A stretch of DNA of 64,000 nt from Thermodesulfobacteriota bacterium. GTDB taxonomy: Bacteria > Desulfobacterota > GWC2-55-46. The position numbers and the translations under genes were made by a program. Positions within the stretch are counted from its first letter, which is position 1; each line of letters begins with the position of its first letter. Of this stretch, positions 7,532 through 17,638 are shown piece after piece. Under the pieces are notes generated by a model. The model was not told where the DNA came from, did not search any database, and was given only the letters and a program-made list of their open reading frames with translations. Where the stretch lies: positions 1,190,744 through 1,254,743 of the forward strand of contig CP129479.1 in assembly GCA_030583865.1 (NCBI GenBank), given 5' to 3'.

Positions 7532-8391
7532 AGGACATAAGGCTCGTTGTGATCTCCGGGCCATCGGGCTCGGGCAAGAGCACCGCCATAAAGGCATTGG
7601 AGGACCTCGGCTTCTACTGCGTGGACAACATGCCCGTGGCGCTCCTTCCCAAGTTCCTGGAGCTCCTCCCCCGCTCCGGCGAGATAGAGCGCGTGGCCGC
7701 GGTCGTCGACGTAAGGGAGAGGGGGTTCCTCAAGGACTTCATACCGGTCCTCTCGGAATTGAAGGCAGGAGGGTGCCGCCTCGAGGTCATGTACCTTGAG
7801 GCGGACGACGGTGAGCTCGTCCGGAGGTTCAGCGAGACCAGGAGAAGGCATCCGCTCGCAGCCGAGGAGAGCCCGCTCGAGGGGCTCTCCAGGGAGAGGG
7901 AGGCGCTTAAGGACCTCAAGGCCCATGCAGACCGGGTCATAGACACTACCGAGTTCAACGTCCACCAGCTGCGGGACCTCATAAAGGACATATTCTCAGG
8001 GCCCGCGGAGCGCGAGAGGATGGCCCTGAACCTCATCTCCTTCAGCTACCGCCACGGCATACCGGCCGACTCCGACCTCGTCATGGACGTAAGGTTCCTG
8101 CCTAACCCGTATTTCGTGAATTCGCTTAAGCGCCTCGACGGAACGGACGCCAGCGTCCGCGACTACCTGCTTTCGAGGGACGAGGCCGCGGAGTTCCTTT
8201 CGAGGTTCAAGGAGTTCCTCTCCTATCTCATCCCCCTTTACTGGAAGGAGGGGAAGTCATATCTGACCATCGCCGTGGGCTGCACGGGCGGAAGGCACAG
8301 GTCGGTAGCAATGGTAGAGGCGCTTTCCGAAGGCCTGAACTCCGAAAAAGTGGTGGTCAGGAAAAGGCACAGGGACATCGGCAAGACATAA
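7528..8391 (+). CDS. rapZ: RNase adapter / nucleotide-binding protein RapZ
   Basis: 287 residues. P-loop SGPSGSGKST near the N-terminus, then DLGFYCVDNMP. The C-terminal half has DVRFLPNPYF and the hallmark GCTGGRHRSV near the end. RapZ in enterobacteria senses glucosamine-6-phosphate and guides RNase E to small RNAs; in other phyla only nucleotide binding is established. Starts at GTG 7528 overlapping the hprK stop, so the two are translationally coupled. Confidence 0.93.
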   Translation: MKDIRLVVISGPSGSGKSTAIKALEDLGFYCVDNMPVALLPKFLELLPRSGEIERVAAVVDVRERGFLKDFIPVLSELKAGGCRLEVMYLEADDGELVRRFSETRRRHPLAAEESPLEGLSREREALKDLKAHADRVIDTTEFNVHQLRDLIKDIFSGPAERERMALNLISFSYRHGIPADSDLVMDVRFLPNPYFVNSLKRLDGTDASVRDYLLSRDEAAEFLSRFKEFLSYLIPLYWKEGKSYLTIAVGCTGGRHRSVAMVEALSEGLNSEKVVVRKRHRDIGKT

Positions 8392-8411
8392 AAAACGTGG
8401 GAAGGATTGAG

Positions 8412-8816
8412 ATGATAGGAGCTGTAATCGTCACGCACGGCAGGCTCGCGGAGGCGCTACTCGAGGCAGCCGAGGCGATAACCGGCAAGGTGGAGGGAGT
8501 AAGGATACTGACCCTCTCGAGATCGGACACAACCGACGGCATACGGGACGTCCTCCGGGCCGCCGTGAGCGAGGTTGACTCTGGAAAGGGAGTGCTCGTC
8601 TTTACCGACATGTTCGGCGGTACGCCCACCAACATTGCCCTCTCGGCTTTCGAGGAGGACAGGGTGGAGGTCATAACCGGGGTGAACCTCCCCATGGTCC
8701 TGAAATACGTAAGCCACAGGTCGGACAAGGGGCTCGGCGAGCTTTCGGAGCTCCTTAAGGAGTACGCGAGGAAGTCCATAGTGCTCGCGGGCGAAATGCT
8801 GAAGGATAAGAAATAG
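8412..8816 (+). CDS. PTS mannose/sorbose-family EIIA domain protein
   Basis: 134-residue stand-alone EIIA-Man domain. The phosphorylated His is His9 in AVIVTHGRLAEALL, followed by FTDMFGGTPTNIAL, typical of the ManX N-terminal fold. A GTG at 8397 is in frame, but ATG 8412 has GGAAGGA just upstream. Normally EIIA and EIIB work with membrane IIC and IID. Neither is present here, so this protein probably serves regulation rather than sugar uptake (inference). Confidence 0.88.
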   Translation: MIGAVIVTHGRLAEALLEAAEAITGKVEGVRILTLSRSDTTDGIRDVLRAAVSEVDSGKGVLVFTDMFGGTPTNIALSAFEEDRVEVITGVNLPMVLKYVSHRSDKGLGELSELLKEYARKSIVLAGEMLKDKK

Positions 8817-8871
8817 GAAAAGGCCCCGCCGTTTTGATAAAATATTCAAGGGGGCGCATCCGGCCTAACAT

Positions 8872-9336
8872 ATGCTGATCCTTATCAGGGTAGACGACAG
8901 GCTGCTGCACGGGCAGGTAATATGCTCCTGGGTGCCATTCACCAGGGCGGACGCGCTTATAGTAGCCTCGGACGAGGCGGCCGGCGACCGGCTCGCGGCG
9001 GACATCATCGCGGCCTGCGGCTGCGATGAGCTTAGCGTCCACGTGAAATCGGTCTCGGAAGCGGTGCTCTCTCTTTCAGGGCTCTCGGAGAAGAGGGTGA
9101 TGCTCGTGGTCGGCGACCTGAAAGACGCGATGAGGCTCTACGAGGCCGGGACGAGGTTCAAGGCCCTGAACCTGGGTAACATACACCACGAGGGCGGAAG
9201 GAGGATAACCCCTTCCATAATCGTGAACAAAGAGGACGAGGAGATAATGGAGCGCTTCGAGGCAATGGGAGTGGAGCTCGAGATACGGGACGTCCCGAGG
9301 AGCGCGCCAGTTACGTATGTCTCCGAGCGCAAATAG
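8872..9336 (+). CDS. PTS mannose/sorbose-family EIIB protein
   Basis: 154-residue EIIB-Man/Sor domain. Phosphorylation site His13 is in RVDDRLLHGQVICSW, the hallmark of the family. NLGNIHHEGGRRITPSI is the other conserved stretch. It would take phosphate from the EIIA encoded just upstream. The next gene is HPr, not a IIC/IID permease, so the acceptor is unknown. Starts at ATG 8872, 55 bases after EIIA. Confidence 0.9.
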   Translation: MLILIRVDDRLLHGQVICSWVPFTRADALIVASDEAAGDRLAADIIAACGCDELSVHVKSVSEAVLSLSGLSEKRVMLVVGDLKDAMRLYEAGTRFKALNLGNIHHEGGRRITPSIIVNKEDEEIMERFEAMGVELEIRDVPRSAPVTYVSERK

Positions 9337-9429
9337 AGGCACCCGCAAATAAATGGTAATGACAGCCGGGCACCGGGCGCAAGGCAAGCATGCCGCGTCG
9401 TCGGGCCCGGCGCTGGGAAAGAGGACCTG

Positions 9430-9723
9430 ATGGAGAGCGGACAGGGCAGCGCGACAAGCCTGGAGAAGACCTATACGATAAAGAACAAGCTCGGCCTGCA
9501 CGCCAGGGCGGCCGCGCTTTTCGTTCAGCTTGCGAACAGGTTCGACTCCGAGATACTGGTCAGGAAGGACGACCAGGAAGTGAACGGCAAGAGCATAATG
9601 GGGATACTCATACTCGCAGCCACCCAGGGCTCAAAGGTGACGCTCCGCGTCGAGGGGAGCGACGCCGAAGGCGCCCTCGGGGCCCTCGGCGAGCTCATCG
9701 ACAGTGGTTTTGGTGAGGATTGA
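9430..9723 (+). CDS. ptsH: Phosphocarrier protein HPr
   Basis: 97 residues. Active-site His24 in KNKLGLHARAAALF and the regulatory Ser55 in EVNGKSIMGILIL are both present, so the protein can receive phosphate from enzyme I and be modified by HprK. About 10 residues longer at the N-terminus than E. coli HPr. The ptsI ATG overlaps its stop (TGATG at 9721-9725). Confidence 0.95.
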   Translation: MESGQGSATSLEKTYTIKNKLGLHARAAALFVQLANRFDSEILVRKDDQEVNGKSIMGILILAATQGSKVTLRVEGSDAEGALGALGELIDSGFGED

Positions 9724-11495
9724 TGCCTGACAGCAGGAAACAAGTCATATTGATGAAGGGCATAGGCGTGTCTTCCGGCATCGTCATCGGAAGGGCCTAT
9801 CTCCTTGAGCGTGGCAAGGTCGAGCCCGCCCAGTTCTGCTATCTCGAGCCATCCGAGACCGAGCGCGAGATCGAGCGGTTCAAGAACGCCATGAAGGCGT
9901 CCAGGGACCAGCTCATGCGCATCAGGAACCGGATGGAGAAGGACGGCAAGGGCAAGGAGCACATCCGCATCATAGACGCGCACCTGATGATCCTCAAGGA
10001 CAACATGCTCATAAACGACACCATGAAGGTGATACGCGAGCAGAGGGTCAACGCGGAATGGGCGCTGAAGACGGTCCTCAAGGAACTGATGGACTACTTC
10101 GAGAAGATGGACGACCAGTACCTCCGCGAGCGCGCGATGGACATAGAGCACCTGGTGAACAGGGTTCTCCTCAACCTCATGGGCCGGAAGCACGAGTCGG
10201 TCTCGGCAATAAAGGAGCCGGTCGTCGTGGTAGCGCACGACCTCGCGCCGACCGACACCGCCCAGATGGTACGGGGCACCGTGCTCGGGTTCCTCACGGA
10301 CGTCGGCGGCAAGACCTCGCATACGGCCATAATGGCGCGCTCCCTCGAGATACCAGCGGTCGTGGGCCTCGAATCCATAACCAGGAAGGCCGAGTCCGGC
10401 GATATAGTCATAGTGGACGGCACGACCGGCACGGTCATCATAAACCCCTCCGAGAGCGTAGTCGAGGTCTACAAGAGGAGGCGGGAGCGGTACGAGAACT
10501 ACGGCAAGGCCCTCTTCCACTACAAGGACCTCCCGAGCGAGACTACCGACGGCAGGCGCGTAAGGCTCATGGGCAACATGGAGATTGTGGAGGAGATAGA
10601 CTCCCTCATAGAGCACGGCGCAGAGGGCATAGGCCTCTACAGGACCGAGTTCCTGTACCTCAACAGGAAGGACCTGCCGACCGAAGACGAGCACGTGAAG
10701 GCCTACCGCCAGGTCGCGAAGAGGATGTCCCCGCACCCGGTGGTCATAAGGACCCTCGACGTGGGAGGGGACAAGGTGCTTACCCAGGCAGCCCCGCCGG
10801 ACGAGATAAACCCGGCCATGGGCCTCCGGGCAATAAGGTTCTGCCTCAAGAACGTGGACATCTTCAAGACCCAGCTCCGGGGCATACTCAGGGCCAGCGC
10901 CTACGGGGACATAAAGGTGATGTTCCCCATGATATCCGGCATAGAGGAGATAAGAAGGGCGAAGCAGATACTCGAGGAGTGCAAAAAGGAGCTCAAGGGC
11001 GAGGGCAAGCCCTTCAACCAGGACATCGAAGTGGGCGTCATGATAGAAGTGCCCTCCGCCGCCATGATAGCCGACCTCATCGTCAAGGAGGTAAGGTTCA
11101 TCTCCATCGGCACGAACGACCTCCTGCAATACTCGCTCGCGATAGACAGGGTGAACGAGCACGTCGCATACCTTTACGAGCCCTTCCACCCGGCGGTCCT
11201 CCGGATAATAAAGGGGGTCATAGAGGCCGCCAACAAGGCAGGGGTGAGCGTATCCGTATGCGGCGAGATGGCCGGTGAGCCGGAGTACGCCCTCATACTA
11301 CTCGGCTTCGGGGTTGACCACCTCTCGATGAACGCGTATTCGATACTGAGGGTAAAGAGGCTCATAAGGTCCATAAGCCACGCCGAGGCCAGGAAGATAT
11401 GCAGGAACATACTCGGATTCGCAACGGCCAAGGAGGTCGAGGACCAGATAAACGCCAAGCTCCCAGGGCTCTACAGGGAGGAATTCTGGAGCTGA
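9723..11495 (+). CDS. ptsI: Phosphoenolpyruvate-protein phosphotransferase (PTS enzyme I)
   Basis: 590 residues. N-terminal HPr-binding and swivelling domain, active His200 in GGKTSHTAIMAR, then the PEP-binding TIM barrel with GIGLYRTEFLYL, MFPMISGIEEI, GVMIEVPSAAM and the C-terminal CGEMAGEPEYA. It starts the phosphorelay PEP to HPr. A TTG at 9720 also lies in frame, but ATG 9723 overlapping the ptsH stop is the natural start. The A-tract before metK suggests the operon ends here. Confidence 0.96.
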   Translation: MPDSRKQVILMKGIGVSSGIVIGRAYLLERGKVEPAQFCYLEPSETEREIERFKNAMKASRDQLMRIRNRMEKDGKGKEHIRIIDAHLMILKDNMLINDTMKVIREQRVNAEWALKTVLKELMDYFEKMDDQYLRERAMDIEHLVNRVLLNLMGRKHESVSAIKEPVVVVAHDLAPTDTAQMVRGTVLGFLTDVGGKTSHTAIMARSLEIPAVVGLESITRKAESGDIVIVDGTTGTVIINPSESVVEVYKRRRERYENYGKALFHYKDLPSETTDGRRVRLMGNMEIVEEIDSLIEHGAEGIGLYRTEFLYLNRKDLPTEDEHVKAYRQVAKRMSPHPVVIRTLDVGGDKVLTQAAPPDEINPAMGLRAIRFCLKNVDIFKTQLRGILRASAYGDIKVMFPMISGIEEIRRAKQILEECKKELKGEGKPFNQDIEVGVMIEVPSAAMIADLIVKEVRFISIGTNDLLQYSLAIDRVNEHVAYLYEPFHPAVLRIIKGVIEAANKAGVSVSVCGEMAGEPEYALILLGFGVDHLSMNAYSILRVKRLIRSISHAEARKICRNILGFATAKEVEDQINAKLPGLYREEFWS

Positions 11496-11546
11496 GGGCG
11501 GCGGCATCCTCCTTTTTTTGCGCCCGGCATCCAGAGGTGTTTTTGG

Positions 11547-11575
11547 TTGACAAACACCGGGAAAGGTTCAATAAT
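11547..11575 (+). promoter_or_regulatory. Strong sigma-70 promoter of metK
   Basis: Perfect TTGACA at 11547-11552, 17-base spacer, AATAAT at 11570-11575. The leader is about 40 bases and ends in AAGGAGG (11603-11609) before ATG 11620. The leader is too short for a SAM riboswitch, so metK control by that route is not supported. Confidence 0.8.
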
Positions 11576-11619
11576 AACGAATTCTCGGCCTTTACAAAGA
11601 CTAAGGAGGCGCCAAAACA

Positions 11620-12789
11620 ATGGGAACGAGGGAGTACCTTTTCACTTCGGAATCAGTCACCGAGGGGCATCCGGATAAAGTAGCTGACCAGGTATCTGAC
11701 GCGGTATTGGACGCGCTCTTGAAGGAGGACCCCAAGAGCAGGGTCGCTTGCGAGACCCTCGTCACCACCGGCCTCGCCCTTATAGCCGGCGAGATAACCA
11801 CAAAGGCGAGGATCGACTACCAGGACATCGTCAGGGAGACGATAAAGGATATCGGCTACACGGACGCGTCAATGGGCTTTGACTGCAAGACGTGCGCCGT
11901 CATGGTCACCCTCGACAGGCAGTCGCCCGATATAGCGATGGGCGTGGACTGCGGGGCGGAAAAGGAGCAGGGCGCCGGCGACCAGGGCCTCATGTTCGGG
12001 TACGCCTGCGACCACACCTCCGAGTTCATGCCCATGCCCATAGACCTTGCGCACAAGATAACCGCCAGGCTCGCGGAGGTCAGGAAAAAGGGAATACTTG
12101 ATTTCATAAGGCCGGACGGCAAGAGCCAGGTCACCATTAAATACGTGAACGGCAGGCCCACGACCGTCGACGCGGTGGTGGTATCAAGCCAGCACGCGCC
12201 CGAGGTCAGCCAGTCCAAGCTCAAGGAAGCGATAATCGAGGAGGTCGTGAAAAAGGTCGTGCCGGCGGACCTCCTGACCTCGAAGACCAAATACTTCATA
12301 AACCCCACCGGCAAGTTCGTCGTGGGCGGCCCGCACGGCGACTGCGGCCTCACCGGCAGGAAGATAATCGTCGACACCTACGGCGGCCACGGCAGCCACG
12401 GCGGCGGCGCCTTCTCCGGCAAGGACCCGTCCAAGGTCGACAGGAGCGCTTCCTACTTCGCCAGGTACATAGCAAAGAACGTGGTCGCCGCGGGGCTCGC
12501 GTCCGAGTGCGAGGTGCAGCTCGCGTACGCGATAGGCGTTGCCGAGCCGGTCTCGGTCATGATCGACACCTTCGGGACCGAGAAGATACCCGTCGAGAAG
12601 ATAGAGGAGATAGTAAAGGCCAACTTCCGCATGAAGCCCGCGGACATAATAAAAGACCTCGACCTCCTGCGTCCCATATACAGGAAGACCGCGGCATACG
12701 GGCACTTCGGCAGGAGCGAGTCCGGTTTCAGCTGGGAGCTCACTGACAAGGCCGAGGCATTGAGAAAGGCAGCCGGCGTCGTTGCCTGA
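11620..12789 (+). CDS. metK: S-adenosylmethionine synthetase
   Basis: 389 residues. The N-terminal signature [17 protein letters not shown], the [15 protein letters not shown] loop and the glycine-rich phosphate loop [15 protein letters not shown] with [10 protein letters not shown] all match MetK. It makes SAM from methionine and ATP. Its own strong promoter and a Shine-Dalgarno of AAGGAGG mark it as well expressed. ahcY, which disposes of the methylation product SAH, follows after a hairpin. Confidence 0.97.
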   Translation: MGTREYLFTSESVTEGHPDKVADQVSDAVLDALLKEDPKSRVACETLVTTGLALIAGEITTKARIDYQDIVRETIKDIGYTDASMGFDCKTCAVMVTLDRQSPDIAMGVDCGAEKEQGAGDQGLMFGYACDHTSEFMPMPIDLAHKITARLAEVRKKGILDFIRPDGKSQVTIKYVNGRPTTVDAVVVSSQHAPEVSQSKLKEAIIEEVVKKVVPADLLTSKTKYFINPTGKFVVGGPHGDCGLTGRKIIVDTYGGHGSHGGGAFSGKDPSKVDRSASYFARYIAKNVVAAGLASECEVQLAYAIGVAEPVSVMIDTFGTEKIPVEKIEEIVKANFRMKPADIIKDLDLLRPIYRKTAAYGHFGRSESGFSWELTDKAEALRKAAGVVA

Positions 12790-12804
12790 GCTGTCCTGAC
12801 GCTT

Positions 12805-14138
<1,334 letters not shown>

Positions 14139-14150
14139 CATGGCCTGACA

Positions 14151-14190
14151 GGGGGAGCGGGGACAAAGGTTCCCGCCCCCTTTTCATTTA
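14151..14190 (+). terminator. Intrinsic terminator after ahcY
   Basis: A GC-rich inverted repeat, GGGGGAGCGGGGA against TTCCCGCCCCC (one bulge), followed by TTTTCATTT. It ends the metK-ahcY unit. Confidence 0.8.
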
Positions 14191-14202
14191 AACCAAAAAA
14201 CC

Positions 14203-14230
14203 TTTACATGAACGCGAGTTGTGCTAAAAT
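14203..14230 (+). promoter_or_regulatory. Putative sigma-70 promoter of the cheA operon
   Basis: TTTACA at 14203-14208, 16-base spacer, TAAAAT at 14225-14230. It would produce a leader of about 240 bases before the cheA GTG. Confidence 0.6.
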
Positions 14231-14479
14231 ATAGGTTCAAAGGTTGATGGTGACCGGGACCTGCCTACGTCAGGCGGAAGATGTAACCCATGAATTCGCT
14301 ATCTATTTTGGCGGGAACTTCTCTATTTGCCCTTCTGGCGGGACCCAGTCCTGGCCGGCCCAGCCATCTTTCACTTCCCCCGGCCATATCGGCACGCACT
14401 GCTCCATATCCTTGCAGGCAAACGGCTTGAGGGCCGTGTCCGGATTATCAGGACCTTCATCTTTGACGGGCGGCTGTAG
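14231..14479 (+). other. Long leader/intergenic stretch before cheA, no confident gene
   Basis: No recognised riboswitch or RNA. One frame is open for 59 codons from 14299 to the TAG at 14477-14479 and reads smoothly (RYLFWRELLYLPFWRD, then GKRLEGRVRIIRTF), but it has no ATG/GTG and its Arg/Ile codons (CGG, CGT, ATT, ATC) differ from the AGG/ATA habit of the neighbours. An ATG at 14290 begins a different, 47-codon frame. It may be a gene remnant or a structured leader. Confidence 0.35.
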
Positions 14480-16513
14480 GTGGCTAAGAGAGACTTGAAA
14501 TCAGAGCGGTTCAGGGAATTCCTTGCCGAGGCTGAGGACGTCCTCAACTCCATGGGGAAGGGGCTCGCGAAGCTCGGCAAGGGCGTGAAGGCCGGCATAA
14601 TAGACCCCGCCGTTCTCAACAGCGTCTTCCGTTCCGCCCATACGCTCAAGGGCATGTGCGGCATATTCGAGCAGGCCGATCTCGCCGCTCTCAGCCACTC
14701 GATGGAAGACACCCTCGACCTCCTCCGCCTGGGGAGGATCGCCCTCACCGACGACGTCCTCTATAACATCATGAACGCCCAGGACCTGATGGCGAAGATA
14801 ATCGCCTCAAAAGGCTCCGGGGACTTTACCGGCGAGATAGAGGCCGCGAAGACGGCCCTCGCGATGATGCAGCATGTAAAGAGGACCAGGCCCAAAGACG
14901 AGTTCGCGAAAGACCTCGTATCCGTCCTAACCGACTACGAGGACCACAGGCTCCGCGAAAACCTGCGGGGCGGCAAGAACATACTTATAGTGAGCGTAAG
15001 GTTCCCCATCACCAGCTTCGACAGGGGATACATGGCGCTCACGGACCTCTTGAAGACCGAGTCCGAGGTCATAGCTACTCTCCCTTCATCCAAGACCAGC
15101 CACGAGTTCCTCCACTTCGACATACTCATCGGCACGGCAAGGGACAGGCATTTCCTGGCGGACCTCGTAAAGGACATCGCGGAGCCGGAGATAAAGGTGC
15201 TTGCCGAGCCCGCGGCAAGGCCGGAAAGCCGCGAGTTCGAGGTCATAAAGGGGACCGGCGGATACGTCCACCACGGAAGGGCGGGTTCGCTCCGGAGGGT
15301 GAGCAACACCGTCAGGGTGAACATATCCAAGCTCGATTCCATAATGAACCTAATTAGCGAGCTCGGCATATTGAAATCCGACATAGCCGCGCTGAGTTCC
15401 GATCTCAAGGGGCACCACGAGTTCTCCGTCTACGGGATAGAGCTCTCGAAGACCGGGAAAAACCTCGACAGGAAGCTTTCCGAGCTCAGGGACAGCGTCC
15501 TCGACGTGAGGATGGTCCCCATAGGCCAGCTCTTCGGGAGGTTCGACGCCTTCATCGGGAAGCTTTCCAGGGAGACCGGGAAGGAGATGAGGATCGTCAC
15601 TTACGGCGACGAGACCGAGCTCGACAAGCTCATAGTCGAGGAGCTTGCCGACCCTCTAATGCACATAATCAGGAACGTGGCAGACCACGCCATAGAGGCC
15701 CCGGTCGTGAGGGAGGCGCTGGGCAAGCCCAGGACAGGCACCATAACCTTTTCGGCCTACCAGAAGGGGAACCACGTGGTCGTGGAGGTCAAGGACGACG
15801 GCGCCGGCATTGACATAGACCTCGTCAAGGATAAGTCCGTCGCGAAGGGGCTCATAACCAGGGAGTACGCGGACGGGCTTTCAAGGCAGGAAGCGCTTGA
15901 GCTCATATTCACCCCCGGTTTTTCCACCAGGGACGTCGTGAGCGAGACCTCGGGCAGGGGCGTCGGCATGGACGTCGTGAAGGAGAACATAACCCGGCTT
16001 TCCGGCATAATCGACATCGAGACCGTAAAAGGCAAGGGGACCCGGCTTGTACTAACGATACCCATAACGCTCGCGATAATCCAGGCACTCATAATCGAGG
16101 ACGCCGGGAAGAGGTACGCGGTGCCGCTCAATTCCGTCGTGGAGATATTGGAATTAAGGGCCGCTTCACTCGCTTCCGTGGACAGCGAGGGGGCCATAAG
16201 CGTGGAGGACAGGGTCGTGCCTGCCGTGAGGCTGTCGAGGTTTTTCGGCCACCCCCATTCGGGTAGCAGCCACGCTTACGGCATAGTCGCCGGGCTTGCC
16301 GAGCACAGGCTCTGCCTCGTCGTGGACCATCTGCTGGAGGAGCTTGACGTCGTAATAAAGCCCCTTTCTAGGATGCTCAAGGCCCCGGGCATCGCGGGCG
16401 CGACCGACATAGGGGCCCAGGGCACCATGCTGGTGCTGGACGTCACTGGCATACTCGAAAAGGTCATGCGGGAGAGGAAGGCCGGGCTCCCGGCGCGGAC
16501 TGCAGGCGTATGA
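14480..16513 (+). CDS. cheA: Chemotaxis-type histidine kinase CheA
   Basis: 677 residues. P1/HPt domain with phospho-acceptor His54 in FRSAHTLKGMCG. A middle segment (about 110-265) holds a P2-like ferredoxin fold candidate. Then comes a P3 dimerisation helix pair (NTVRVNISKLDSIMNLISELG), the P4 ATPase with N box HIIRNVADHAIE, G1 VEVKDDGAGID and G2 SGRGVGMDVVKENI, and a P5 CheW-like regulatory domain. The start is GTG 14480, directly after a TAG in another frame. Two cheW genes follow with overlaps; no receptor, CheY, CheB or CheR is nearby, so its output is unknown. Confidence 0.93.
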   Translation: MAKRDLKSERFREFLAEAEDVLNSMGKGLAKLGKGVKAGIIDPAVLNSVFRSAHTLKGMCGIFEQADLAALSHSMEDTLDLLRLGRIALTDDVLYNIMNAQDLMAKIIASKGSGDFTGEIEAAKTALAMMQHVKRTRPKDEFAKDLVSVLTDYEDHRLRENLRGGKNILIVSVRFPITSFDRGYMALTDLLKTESEVIATLPSSKTSHEFLHFDILIGTARDRHFLADLVKDIAEPEIKVLAEPAARPESREFEVIKGTGGYVHHGRAGSLRRVSNTVRVNISKLDSIMNLISELGILKSDIAALSSDLKGHHEFSVYGIELSKTGKNLDRKLSELRDSVLDVRMVPIGQLFGRFDAFIGKLSRETGKEMRIVTYGDETELDKLIVEELADPLMHIIRNVADHAIEAPVVREALGKPRTGTITFSAYQKGNHVVVEVKDDGAGIDIDLVKDKSVAKGLITREYADGLSRQEALELIFTPGFSTRDVVSETSGRGVGMDVVKENITRLSGIIDIETVKGKGTRLVLTIPITLAIIQALIIEDAGKRYAVPLNSVVEILELRAASLASVDSEGAISVEDRVVPAVRLSRFFGHPHSGSSHAYGIVAGLAEHRLCLVVDHLLEELDVVIKPLSRMLKAPGIAGATDIGAQGTMLVLDVTGILEKVMRERKAGLPARTAGV

Positions 16514-17043
16514 AGAAGACGATAAGGCTCAAGATAGCCGAGGAGGCCCCGCGTCAGGCGACCGTTGCGCCGACCGTCGAGAACTACGACGAGAGCCTCG
16601 ACCACAGGAAGAAATCCGCCGAGGGGACGATCAACATCATCTCGTTCTTCCTCGGGGCGGACGAATACGCATTCGAGGTCTCCGAGGCCGTGGAGGTATT
16701 GAGGCCAAGGCAGGCGACAGAGGTCCCGTGGACCCCGGCTTACATACAGGGCATCCTTTCGGTAAGGGGCGAGATGGTGCCGGTCCTTGATCTGAAGATG
16801 CGCCTCGGGCTGGGGAAGGTAAACGGCAGGCCTACAGCCAGGATACTCGTCGTCGCCGTGGAAGACCTGAAGGCCGGCCTCCTGGTAGACAGGCTCTCCG
16901 GAGTAAAAGAGGTGCCCGCCAGGCTCCTTGAGCCGCCTGAGGATTCCGAGCCACAAGCCGCCTTCATGAAGGCCGTGATACATGACGGGGAAAGGGTAAT
17001 AAGGCTCCTCGACGCAGGAGTGCTGATAGCCGTAGAGAATTGA
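16510..17043 (+). CDS. cheW: CheW-domain coupling protein 1
   Basis: 177 residues. A roughly 45-residue charged N-terminal tail precedes a CheW domain with FFLGADEYAFEVSEAVEVL, YIQGILSVRGEMVPVLDLKMRLG and GLLVDRLSGVKEV. CheW links CheA to receptor arrays. ATG 16510 overlaps the cheA stop (ATGA). The N-terminal tail is longer than in E. coli CheW and may reach another partner. Confidence 0.88.
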   Translation: MKKTIRLKIAEEAPRQATVAPTVENYDESLDHRKKSAEGTINIISFFLGADEYAFEVSEAVEVLRPRQATEVPWTPAYIQGILSVRGEMVPVLDLKMRLGLGKVNGRPTARILVVAVEDLKAGLLVDRLSGVKEVPARLLEPPEDSEPQAAFMKAVIHDGERVIRLLDAGVLIAVEN

Positions 17044-17525
17044 TGAAGAGCTTCAGGTCGAAATATACCAGGCCTGATTTCCAGTTCATCCGGTTCCGGC
17101 TCGGCACCATCGAGTTCGGCATCGAAATTGGCGAGGTAAAGGAGATACTGAGGCTCAAGGAGCCGCAGAAGGCGCAGTGGGCTCCAGGTTTTATCGAGGG
17201 GCTCATAAAGGTGAGGTCGATGACGCTGCCGGTAATAGACCTCAGGAAAAGATTTTCCTTCCAGGCAGCGCCTGCGGAAACAGCAAGGATTATAGTTACT
17301 TCGGCAGATTCCCTGATAATCGGTCTTATTGTTGACGAGGTCTCGGACATCGCGCTCGGGGCCAGGGAGGTCACGTTAAGACCAGAGCCCTCGGGCTCTG
17401 GATGGGACGACTGTCTCGAAGTCACTGTCGAGACCGGGAGCGGGAAGGTCCTCATCATAAATCCTTCTAAGGTCTTAAGCGACGAGGAAAAGAGGTTCCT
17501 GGCATGCCCGGTAAAGGACGAATAA
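17043..17525 (+). CDS. CheW-domain coupling protein 2
   Basis: 160 residues, a second diverged CheW domain: FRLGTIEFGIEIGEVKEILRL, FIEGLIKVRSMTLPVIDLRKRF and GLIVDEVSDIALGAREV. The ATG at 17043 overlaps the stop of the first cheW. Two distinct CheW proteins beside one CheA suggest alternative or mixed arrays. The second is closer to the stand-alone CheW pattern but has an unusual C-terminal segment (SKVLSDEEKRF). Confidence 0.88.
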   Translation: MKSFRSKYTRPDFQFIRFRLGTIEFGIEIGEVKEILRLKEPQKAQWAPGFIEGLIKVRSMTLPVIDLRKRFSFQAAPAETARIIVTSADSLIIGLIVDEVSDIALGAREVTLRPEPSGSGWDDCLEVTVETGSGKVLIINPSKVLSDEEKRFLACPVKDE

Positions 17526-17580
17526 CGGACGCCCGGGCCGTCCAGCGGAATACTGTGCCGCTACATCAGGTTCAATTGCC

Positions 17581-17608
17581 TTGAAAATCCACCGATTCCC
17601 GTGATAAA
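17581..17608 (+). promoter_or_regulatory. Putative promoter of bamD
   Basis: TTGAAA at 17581-17586, 16-base spacer, GATAAA at 17603-17608, in the gap between cheW and bamD. A moderate match. Confidence 0.4.
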
Positions 17609-17638
17609 TTTATTTCCGTGATACCGGCAATCCAAAAG

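Noticed and set aside
9525-11189. 554-codon minus-strand open frame opposite ptsI
   Set aside because: A shadow of high-GC coding DNA; sequence is Leu/His/Val/Glu-rich with no domain and ptsI is certain. The same holds for frames opposite rpoN (3729-4592) and hprK (6092-7204).
11576-11619. SAM riboswitch before metK
   Set aside because: Only about 40 bases between the promoter and the start codon, and no matching motif.
14244-14498. 84-codon plus-strand frame before cheA
   Set aside because: Composition is random-like (Ser/Gly/Thr mix), overlaps the cheA start, and has no ribosome-binding site.
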